Position numbers and translations under genes: made by a program
NCBI GenBank assembly: GCA_021827225.1
Contig: JAKAXG010000065.1
Span: forward strand, 1 to 11,658
Direction: 5' to 3'
DNA from: Actinomycetes bacterium
GTDB lineage: Bacteria; Actinomycetota; Acidimicrobiia; Acidimicrobiales; Palsa-688
Length of the DNA stretch: 11,658 bases
The notes under the pieces: generated by a model
The model's input: the letters and a program-made list of their open reading frames with translations, nothing else
The model's database searches: none
Told to the model about the DNA's origin: nothing
Shown: positions 6,727 through 11,658 of the stretch, piece after piece
Layout of the letters: the number at the start of each line of letters is the position of its first letter
Position numbering within the stretch: position 1 is the stretch's first letter

Positions 6727-7587
6727 CTGCGCCTGGCCTTCCTGGGCTCGCCGGAACCGGCGGCGGTGGCCCTCGACGCCCTGCTCGACGCCGGACACGA
6801 CCTGCGGCTGGTGGTCACCCGCCCGGACAAAAGGAGGGGCCGTGGCGCGGCCCTGGTCCCGACCCCGGTCAAGGCGGCCGCCGCCCGGCGCTCCATACCG
6901 GTCAGCTCCGACATCTCCGAGGTCACCACCGCCGGGGCGGAGCTGGGGATAGTCGTGGCCTACGGCCGGATCATCAAACCGGACATCCTCGCCGCCCTGC
7001 CCATGGTCAACGTGCACTTCTCGCTGCTGCCCCGCTGGCGGGGGGCGGCGCCGGTGGAGCGGGCCATCCTGGCCGGCGACCCGGTTACCGGGGTGTGCCT
7101 GATGGAGGTGGAGGAGGGCCTGGACACCGGGGCGGTGTACCGGCGCCAGGAGACCCCGATAGGCCCGCAGGAGACGGCCGGCGAGCTCACCGGGCGGCTG
7201 GCCCGCATGGGCGCCGACCTGCTGGTCCGGGCCCTGGCCGAGGGTCTGGGCCGGCCGGTGCCCCAGGAGGGCGAGGTGACCTACGCCGGCAAGATCGAGC
7301 CTGGCGACCTGCGCCTGGAATGGGAGCGCCCGGCGGCGGAGCTGCAGCGGGTGGTACGGCTGGGCCGGGCGTGGACGACATGGTCGGGTCACCGGCTGCG
7401 GGTCCTGGCGGCGGCGCCGGTCGCAGCCGGCGTGCCGGCCGGGGCCGCTGCGGGCACCCTCCACGGCGACGTGGTGGCCACCGGCCGGGGCGGCCTGCGG
7501 CTGGAGCTGGTCCAGCCCGAGGGGAGACGGCCCATGCCGGGAGCCGACTGGCTGCGCGGTGCGAGGATCGATGCGCTCGGCACGTGA
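6727..7587 (+). CDS. fmt: Methionyl-tRNA formyltransferase
   Basis: Fmt transfers a formyl group from 10-formyltetrahydrofolate to initiator Met-tRNA. The N-terminal domain shows RLAFLGSPE, the SLLPRWRGAAPVERAI core (residues 99-114 counted from 6727), and catalytic N95, H97 and D133, with the same N-to-D spacing of 38 as E. coli N106/D144. A shorter C-terminal tRNA-binding domain follows from about residue 195. The total of 286 residues is slightly under the usual 310 or so. The start is unusual: no ATG/GTG/TTG lies at the conserved beginning. CTG 6727 aligns with the usual MRLxFxG start and has GGGAG (6713-6717) 9 nt upstream; CTG 6718 overlaps the def stop as CTGA. The first canonical in-frame start, GTG 6766, would cut off beta strand 1. 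Confidence 0.9.
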   Translation: MRLAFLGSPEPAAVALDALLDAGHDLRLVVTRPDKRRGRGAALVPTPVKAAAARRSIPVSSDISEVTTAGAELGIVVAYGRIIKPDILAALPMVNVHFSLLPRWRGAAPVERAILAGDPVTGVCLMEVEEGLDTGAVYRRQETPIGPQETAGELTGRLARMGADLLVRALAEGLGRPVPQEGEVTYAGKIEPGDLRLEWERPAAELQRVVRLGRAWTTWSGHRLRVLAAAPVAAGVPAGAAAGTLHGDVVATGRGGLRLELVQPEGRRPMPGADWLRGARIDALGT

Positions 7588-8779
7588 GACCACCGCCCGC
7601 GGGGTGGCCCTGCGGGCCCTGATGGAGATCGACGGCGGTGCCCGGGCCAACGTGGTGGTGCCCGAGATGCTCGGTGCCAGCCGGCTCGATCAGCGGGACC
7701 GGCACCTGGTAACGGAGCTGGTCTACGGCGCGTCCCGCATGCAGCGGGCCTGCGACTGGCTGGCCGGCCGCTACGCCCGCGGCCGGCTCGACGCCCAGGT
7801 CCGGGCCGCCCTGCGCCTCGGGGCGTACCAGCTGGGCTGGACCCGGATCCCGCCCCACGCCGCGGTCTCCGCGACGGTCGCGGAGGTCACCGGGCCGGGC
7901 CGCTCGGTCGTCAACGCGGTGCTGCGCCGGGTGGCGGCCGAGGTGGGCAAGGGGCTGGTGGCCTGGCCCGACGCCGCCACCGAGCTCAGCTACCCGGACT
8001 GGATCGTCGAGCGCCTGACCGCCGACCTGGGCCGGGACCGGGCCAGGGAGGCGCTACGGACGATGAACGAGCCGGCCACCGTCTCGGTCCGCTCCGACGG
8101 CTACATCCAGGACCCGGCCAGCCAGATGATCGCCGCCCATCTCGGGCCCCTCGCCGGGGGCGGCCCGGTGCTGGACATGTGCGCCGCGCCGGGGGGCAAA
8201 GCCACCGGCCTGGCCGGTGGCGCCGACGAACCAGCCACCGGCCTGGCCGGTGGCGCCGACGAACCAGCCACCGGCCTGGTGGTGGCAGCCGATGTGTCAC
8301 CATCGCGGGCCCGGGTGGTGGCGGCCAACGCGAAGCGCACGGGCAAGGATGCCGTGCGGACCGTGGTGGCGGACGGGACGTCATCGCCGTTCCGGCCGCA
8401 AAGCTTCTCCCTGGTGCTGGTCGATGCCCCCTGCTCGGGCCTGGGCGTGCTGCGCCGCCGGCCCGACGCCCGCTGGCGGGTCAGCCCGGCTGACATCGAC
8501 CGGCTGGCGGCCCTGCAGCGCCGGCTCCTGACGTCAGCCGCCGGGCTGCTCCGGCCGGGCGGGGTGCTGGCCTACAGCGTCTGCACCTTGTCCGTGGCCG
8601 AGACCGCTTCGATCGACAACTGGCTCCGCCGCTCCTTCCCCGACCTCCGACCCTTGCCGCCGCCCGGGGGGCCGTGGACGCCGGCCGGGCGGGGAGCCCT
8701 GCTGCTGCCCCAGGCGGCCGGCACCGACGGGATGTTCCTGCTGGCGCTGCGGGCCGCCGGGCCGGACCGGACCCGGTAA
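7571..8779 (+). CDS. rsmB: 16S rRNA (cytosine-967-C5)-methyltransferase
   Basis: RsmB (Sun/Fmu) methylates C967 of 16S rRNA. The roughly 402-residue protein has an N-terminal NusB-like RNA-binding domain (about 1-130) and a C-terminal Rossmann methyltransferase domain. SAM motif I DMCAAPGGK is at 202-210, the motif IV Cys is C288 in VDAPCSGLG, and the motif VI catalytic Cys is C338 in YSVCTLS. Between motif I and the second strand (VVAADVS, from 237) is a perfect 11-residue duplication, ATGLAGGADEP twice, then ATGL. ATG 7571 overlaps fmt by 17 nt and has GAGGA (7563-7567) close upstream; an in-frame GTG at 7559 is an alternative adding four residues. The stop TAA forms part of the putative rpe -10 box. 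Confidence 0.93.
   Translation: MRSARETTARGVALRALMEIDGGARANVVVPEMLGASRLDQRDRHLVTELVYGASRMQRACDWLAGRYARGRLDAQVRAALRLGAYQLGWTRIPPHAAVSATVAEVTGPGRSVVNAVLRRVAAEVGKGLVAWPDAATELSYPDWIVERLTADLGRDRAREALRTMNEPATVSVRSDGYIQDPASQMIAAHLGPLAGGGPVLDMCAAPGGKATGLAGGADEPATGLAGGADEPATGLVVAADVSPSRARVVAANAKRTGKDAVRTVVADGTSSPFRPQSFSLVLVDAPCSGLGVLRRRPDARWRVSPADIDRLAALQRRLLTSAAGLLRPGGVLAYSVCTLSVAETASIDNWLRRSFPDLRPLPPPGGPWTPAGRGALLLPQAAGTDGMFLLALRAAGPDRTR
8201..8279 (+). repeat. Perfect 33-bp tandem duplication with palindromic units inside rsmB
   Basis: Two identical 33-nt units occupy 8201-8233 and 8234-8266, followed by the first 13 nt of a third (8267-8279). Each full unit starts with a 21-nt perfect palindrome, arms GCCACCGGCC and GGCCGGTGGC around a central T (8201-8221 and 8234-8254), then a 12-nt spacer GCCGACGAACCA. 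The third copy's right arm has decayed to GGTGGTGGC. The unit length is a multiple of three and begins on a codon boundary, so the rsmB reading frame is kept. Confidence 0.95.
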
Positions 8780-8782
8780 CTT
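8775..8782 (+). promoter_or_regulatory. Putative -10 box of the rpe-rib operon
   Basis: GGTAACTT fits GG plus TANNNT and ends 6 nt before GTG 8789, giving a leaderless-type layout identical in spacing to def. It overlaps the rsmB stop codon (TAA 8777-8779). No clear -35 element is visible in the GC-rich end of rsmB. It would mark rpe as the first gene of a new transcription unit. Confidence 0.4.
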
Positions 8783-8788
8783 GGCGCG

Positions 8789-9469
8789 GTGAGCCATGAC
8801 CCGCAGAGAGTCCGGATGGCGCCGTCGATCCTGTCAGCCGACTTCGCCGCCCTGGGCAGGGAGATCGACCGGGTCCGGCCCCAGGCGGACTGGCTCCATG
8901 TCGACGTGATGGACGGCCACTTCGTCCCGAACCTCACCATCGGGCCACCGGTCGTGGCCTCCATCCGCAGGCACACCGACTCCTACCTGGACTGCCACCT
9001 GATGATGGACAACCCGGGGCACTACCTGAAGGCCTTCGCCGACGCCGGGGCCGACAGCTGCAGCGTGCACGTCGAGATCGGCGGCACGGCCGAGTTGATC
9101 GCCTCCATGCGGCACCTCGGCCTGCACGTCGGCCTGGCGGTCAACCCCGAGACGCCCATATCGGAATGCGAGCCGTGGCTGGACCAGATAGACCTGCTGC
9201 TCGTGATGTCGGTCCATCCCGGCTTCGGCGGCCAGCACTTCATGGAGGAGGCGGTGCCGAAGGTCGCCCGGGCGGCCGAGATAGCCCGGCGGGACGGGCT
9301 GGATCTGACCATCGAGGTGGACGGCGGCATAGACACCTCCACCGTCGGGCGGGTCGCCGAGGCCGGCGCCCGCATGTTCGTGGCCGGCAGCGCCATATTC
9401 GGCCACCAGGACCCGCCGGCGGCCGCCGCCGCCATCCGGTCCGCCGCCGAGAAGGCGGTCCTGGCGTGA
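8789..9469 (+). CDS. rpe: Ribulose-phosphate 3-epimerase
   Basis: Rpe interconverts ribulose 5-phosphate and xylulose 5-phosphate in the pentose phosphate pathway; ribulose 5-phosphate is also a riboflavin precursor. The 226-residue TIM barrel has APSILSADF (11-19), LHVDVMDGHFVPN (36-48) with metal ligands H37 and D39, DCHLMM with H70, MSVHPGFGGQ (140-149), EVDGGI (176-181) with catalytic D178, and the phosphate-binding VAGSAIFG (198-205). GTG 8789 is preferred because a -10-like box ends 6 nt before it. ATG 8816, after a weak AGAGAG, would begin at MAPSILSADF and also fits the family. The gene leads mog-ribD-ribE; rpe next to riboflavin genes is familiar in Actinobacteria. Confidence 0.95.
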   Translation: MSHDPQRVRMAPSILSADFAALGREIDRVRPQADWLHVDVMDGHFVPNLTIGPPVVASIRRHTDSYLDCHLMMDNPGHYLKAFADAGADSCSVHVEIGGTAELIASMRHLGLHVGLAVNPETPISECEPWLDQIDLLLVMSVHPGFGGQHFMEEAVPKVARAAEIARRDGLDLTIEVDGGIDTSTVGRVAEAGARMFVAGSAIFGHQDPPAAAAAIRSAAEKAVLA

Positions 9470-9942
9470 GCGGCTACCAGGCCAAGGTGGTGACCGTCTC
9501 CGACGGGGTGATCGCCGGCACCCGCGAGGACCGCTCCGGCCAGGCCCTGGAGGAGCTGCTGGACCGGGCCGGGTTCAGCGTGGTCGAGCGGTCGGTGGTG
9601 GCCGACGGCGTGGCGTCGGTGGCGGGGGAGCTGGCCCGGGTGAGCGCCAGCTTCAGCGGGCTGGTGGTTACCACCGGCGGGACCGGTTTCGCCCCGAGGG
9701 ACCAGACCCCGGAGGGCACCCGGGAGGTCATCGAGCGGGAGGCGCCGGGCATGGCCGAGGCGATGAGGCTGGTGAACCCGCTGGGCCGGTTGTCGCGGGG
9801 GATCGCCGGCATCCGCCAGCACGCCGTCATACTCAACACCCCCGGCTCCCCCCAGGGCGCGGTGGAGTGCCTGGAGGCGGTGCTCGACATCCTGCCCCAC
9901 GCCCTGGACCTGCTCGGGGAGCAAGAGACCCGCCACCCGTGA
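9466..9942 (+). CDS. mog: MogA/MoaB-family molybdenum cofactor biosynthesis protein
   Basis: Proteins of this fold bind molybdopterin; MogA adenylylates it before metal insertion, while the role of MoaB homologues varies. The 158-residue protein is a single domain with VTVSDG at the start (9-14), TTGGTG (69-74), RDQTPE (78-83) and NTPGSPQG (124-131), followed by CLEAVLDILPHALDLL, the usual family end. GTG 9466 overlaps the rpe stop as GTGA, with GAAGG (9451-9455) 10 nt upstream, so it is coupled to rpe. No other molybdopterin gene is in the window, which makes its place between rpe and ribD notable. MogA and MoaB cannot be told apart with confidence from sequence alone. Confidence 0.9.
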   Translation: MSGYQAKVVTVSDGVIAGTREDRSGQALEELLDRAGFSVVERSVVADGVASVAGELARVSASFSGLVVTTGGTGFAPRDQTPEGTREVIEREAPGMAEAMRLVNPLGRLSRGIAGIRQHAVILNTPGSPQGAVECLEAVLDILPHALDLLGEQETRHP

Positions 9943-11012
9943 ACCCCGGGCGCGGGCCGGCCCCGGGCGGGGAGGCCCGCGGTGGTGGGCCGGCCGGGAC
10001 CGGCGATGACGAGGTGTGGATGGCCGAGGCCGTGGCCCTGGGCCAGGGCGTCCGGGCCCTCACGTCGCCCAACCCGTGGGTCGGAGCCGTTGTCGTCCCG
10101 GCCGGGGAGGGGCCGGTGTCGCTCGGAGCGACCGCCCCGCCCGGCGGCCCCCACGCCGAGGCCACCGCCCTGGAGCTGGCCGCGGACTCGGCCCGGGGGG
10201 CCACGGTCTACGTCACCCTCGAGCCCTGCTCGCACCACGGCCGGACCCCGCCGTGCGCGGATGCCCTGATCGCCGCCGGCGTCAGGCGGGTAGTGGTGGC
10301 ACTGGAGGACCCCGACCCGCAGGTGTCAGGAGCCGGCCTGGCCCGGCTGAGGGACGCCGGCGTGGAGGTGCATCTCGGGGTGGGAGCGGCGGAGGCCGCC
10401 CGGTCGCTGGCCCCGTACCTCAAGCACCGGCGCCGGCAGCGGCCGTGGGTCGTGCTGAAGCTGGCCGCCACCCTCGACGGGCGCATCGCCGCCCCGGACG
10501 GCACGTCGCAGTGGATCACCGGCCCCGAGGCCCGGGCCGACGTGCAGCGGCTGCGGGCCGAGAGCGACGCCATCGCCGTGGGGGCCGGCACCGCCCGGGC
10601 CGACAATCCGGCCCTCACCGTCCGCGACCCCGGCGTGGACCCGGGGCGCCAGCCGTTGAGGGTGATCCTGGGCCGGGCCCCCGAAGGGGCGCGGGCCCTG
10701 CCGGCGCTGGAGCACAGCGGCGATCCGGCGGCGCTGCTCGACGAACTGGGACGCCGGGGGGTGATCCAGCTGCTGGTGGAGGGCGGCGCCGGCGTCGCCG
10801 GCGAGCTGCACCGACTGGGCCTGGTCGACCAGTACGTCTTCTACTACGCCCCGGCGGTCATGGGCGGCGACGACGGCCGGCCGATGTTCGCCGGGCCGGG
10901 CGTCCCGACGATGTCCGCTCTGGGACGGGGCCGGATAACCTCGGTGAGGGCCATCGGTCCCGATGTGCGGATCGATCTTCTGGCTGCTCCGAACTCCGAT
11001 GCCGTACCGTAA
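9939..11012 (+). CDS. ribD: Bifunctional riboflavin deaminase/reductase (RibD)
   Basis: RibD deaminates the GTP-derived pyrimidine intermediate and then reduces its ribosyl side chain, the early steps of riboflavin synthesis after GTP cyclohydrolase II. The deaminase domain (about 25-150) shows TSPNPWVGA (42-50), HAE at 72-74 with zinc ligand H72 and catalytic E74, and PCSHHGRTPPC with ligands C97 and C106. The reductase domain (about 168-350) shows LKLAATLDGRIA (173-184), QWITG, VGAGTARADNPALTVRDP and LLVEGG (278-283). GTG 9939 overlaps the mog stop as GTGA but gives a 24-residue Gly/Pro-rich extension before the conserved DEVWM; GTG 10014 or ATG 10020 are alternatives. The stretch between RVILG and LLVEGG is about 30 residues shorter than in E. 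coli RibD. Confidence 0.94.
   Translation: MNPGRGPAPGGEARGGGPAGTGDDEVWMAEAVALGQGVRALTSPNPWVGAVVVPAGEGPVSLGATAPPGGPHAEATALELAADSARGATVYVTLEPCSHHGRTPPCADALIAAGVRRVVVALEDPDPQVSGAGLARLRDAGVEVHLGVGAAEAARSLAPYLKHRRRQRPWVVLKLAATLDGRIAAPDGTSQWITGPEARADVQRLRAESDAIAVGAGTARADNPALTVRDPGVDPGRQPLRVILGRAPEGARALPALEHSGDPAALLDELGRRGVIQLLVEGGAGVAGELHRLGLVDQYVFYYAPAVMGGDDGRPMFAGPGVPTMSALGRGRITSVRAIGPDVRIDLLAAPNSDAVP
9951..9981 (+). other. GC-rich inverted repeat (hairpin) at the beginning of ribD
   Basis: CGCGGGCC (9951-9958) and GGCCCGCG (9974-9981) are perfect 8-nt inverted arms. Inside them CCCC (9961-9964) can pair with GGGG (9969-9972) around a GGGC loop, giving a nearly continuous RNA stem. It starts 8 nt after the mog stop codon and 9 nt after the GTG 9939 start codon, with no T-tract behind it. 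It may control ribD translation or mRNA processing, or be a by-product of GC-rich coding. Confidence 0.5.
11005..11010 (+). promoter_or_regulatory. Weak candidate -10 box upstream of ribE
   Basis: TACCGT fits TANNNT and ends 9 nt before the ribE ATG, and there is no Shine-Dalgarno in the 7-nt gap after the ribD stop. It lacks the GG seen before the other boxes and lies inside the ribD end, so an internal promoter here is only a possibility; reinitiation after ribD is the alternative. Confidence 0.2.
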
Positions 11013-11019
11013 ACGTTGA

Positions 11020-11646
11020 ATGTTCACAGGCATCGTCGAGGAGATGGGCACCCTGAGCGCCCGGGAGCAGACCACCGCCGCTGCGGGCGGGGCCCGGCTG
11101 GTGTTCAACGCCGCGGTGGTGACCGGCGGCACCGCAGTCGGTGACTCCATAAGCGTCAACGGGTGCTGCCTCACCGTGGTGGACCAGGGTCCGGGCTGGT
11201 GGGCGGCCGAGGCGGTGGCCGAAACCCTCTCCCGCACCAACCTGGCCGACATCCGCGTCGGTGACCCGGTCAACCTGGAGCGGGCCCTCGCCCTGGGATC
11301 CCGCCTGGGCGGCCACCTGGTGCAGGGTCACGTGGACGGCGTCGGCGAGGTGGTGCGGGCGGCCCCGGACCTTCAGGTGAACGCCCCCGAGGAGGTGCGG
11401 CGGTACCTGGTGGAGAAGGGGTCGGTCACCGTCGACGGGATCAGCCTCACCGTGGTGGCCGTAACGGCGGACGGCTTCACCGTAGCGGTCATCCCCCACA
11501 CGATGGCCGTGACCACCCTGGGCCGGCGCCGTCCCGGCGACCGGGTGAACCTCGAGGTGGACGTCATGGCGAAATACGCCGAGCGGCTGCTCGCAGCCGG
11601 AGCCGCCAGCCCCTACCGGGGGCTGGCCAGTACAGGAGAGGGCTGA
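11020..11646 (+). CDS. ribE: Riboflavin synthase alpha chain
   Basis: Riboflavin synthase converts two molecules of 6,7-dimethyl-8-ribityllumazine into riboflavin and a pyrimidine that is recycled. The 208-residue protein has two lumazine-binding repeats. The first begins MFTGIVEE and contains SVNGCCLTV (46-54). The second begins near residue 97 with GSRLGGHLVQGHVDG and contains VEKGSVTVDGISLTV. The C-terminal PHTM...TTLG and VNLEVDVMAKY segments are typical of the trimer-forming end. It follows the ribD stop by 7 nt and is clearly part of the same operon. No FMN riboswitch leader precedes it or ribD in this window. Also called ribC in some genomes. Confidence 0.96.
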   Translation: MFTGIVEEMGTLSAREQTTAAAGGARLVFNAAVVTGGTAVGDSISVNGCCLTVVDQGPGWWAAEAVAETLSRTNLADIRVGDPVNLERALALGSRLGGHLVQGHVDGVGEVVRAAPDLQVNAPEEVRRYLVEKGSVTVDGISLTVVAVTADGFTVAVIPHTMAVTTLGRRRPGDRVNLEVDVMAKYAERLLAAGAASPYRGLASTGEG

Positions 11647-11648
11647 AC

Positions 11649-11658
11649 TTGCCCAGCG
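11649..11658 (+). CDS. Possible start of the next riboflavin operon gene (partial)
   Basis: TTG 11649 is followed by Pro and Ser codons before the window ends. AGGAG at 11634-11638 lies 10 nt upstream, a reasonable ribosome binding site with no other visible use. In related operons ribBA or ribH often follows ribE, and some RibBA proteins start with Met-Pro. Only three codons are visible, so the call rests on spacing and context alone. Confidence 0.25.

Noticed and set aside
7559..7570. GTG 7559 as the rsmB start
   Set aside because: It adds four residues and has no upstream ribosome binding site; ATG 7571 has GAGGA nearby. It stays possible and is noted in the gene entry.
8201..8279. CRISPR-like repeat-spacer layout (21-nt palindrome, 12-nt spacer)
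   Set aside because: Only two full units, the spacers are identical, and the whole lies in frame inside rsmB. It is a tandem duplication.
9939..11020. FMN riboswitch ahead of the riboflavin genes
   Set aside because: rpe, mog and ribD overlap, and only 7 nt separate ribD from ribE. There is no leader long enough for the aptamer, and I do not see its conserved core.

Overview
This is a very GC-rich window packed with housekeeping genes. I read it as an actinobacterial chromosome, most likely a non-model lineage such as Acidimicrobiia. Four things support this: the gene order (rpoZ-coaBC-metK-priA, then def-fmt-rsmB, then rpe and riboflavin genes); a PriA that has lost its helicase motifs as actinobacterial PriA does; a CoaBC with the mycobacterial-style PAMHTEMW motif; and several starts that look leaderless. 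The class-level guess is inference from memory and was not searched.

Layout: (1) 37-4552, plus strand: rpoZ (omega), coaBC (coenzyme A), metK (S-adenosylmethionine synthesis) and priA (replication restart), tightly packed and probably one operon continuing from a gene left of the window. (2) 4592-5083, plus: queF (queuosine pathway), with its own apparent promoter. (3) 5080-6194, minus: an RsmC-like methyltransferase followed by a SpoU/TrmH-family RNA 2'-O-methyltransferase, joined by a GTGA overlap. The second gene meets queF tail to tail, and the two stop codons share one CTAG. (4) 6221-8779, plus: def, fmt and rsmB (deformylation, Met-tRNA formylation, 16S rRNA m5C967 methylation), divergent from block 3 across only 26 bp. 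(5) 8789-11646, plus: rpe, a mog/moaB-family gene, ribD and ribE, the start of a riboflavin operon that probably continues to the right.

The genes share a translation and cofactor theme. MetK makes the SAM used by three methyltransferases here. Def and Fmt act on opposite ends of the formyl-methionine cycle. QueF, the SpoU protein, the RsmC-like protein and RsmB modify RNA. RibD and RibE carry out steps of riboflavin synthesis.

I found no mobile element, CRISPR array, defence locus, tRNA, rRNA or clearly new system. No gap between genes exceeds about 40 bp. What is worth a second look is finer: a perfect 33-bp tandem duplication built on a 21-nt palindrome inside the SAM-binding core of rsmB; two essential genes (coaBC, fmt) with no ATG/GTG/TTG start that keeps their first conserved motif; a repeated GGTANNNT box just upstream of genes that begin new transcription units; a shared palindrome in the def divergent promoter; and a strong hairpin just after the ribD start.
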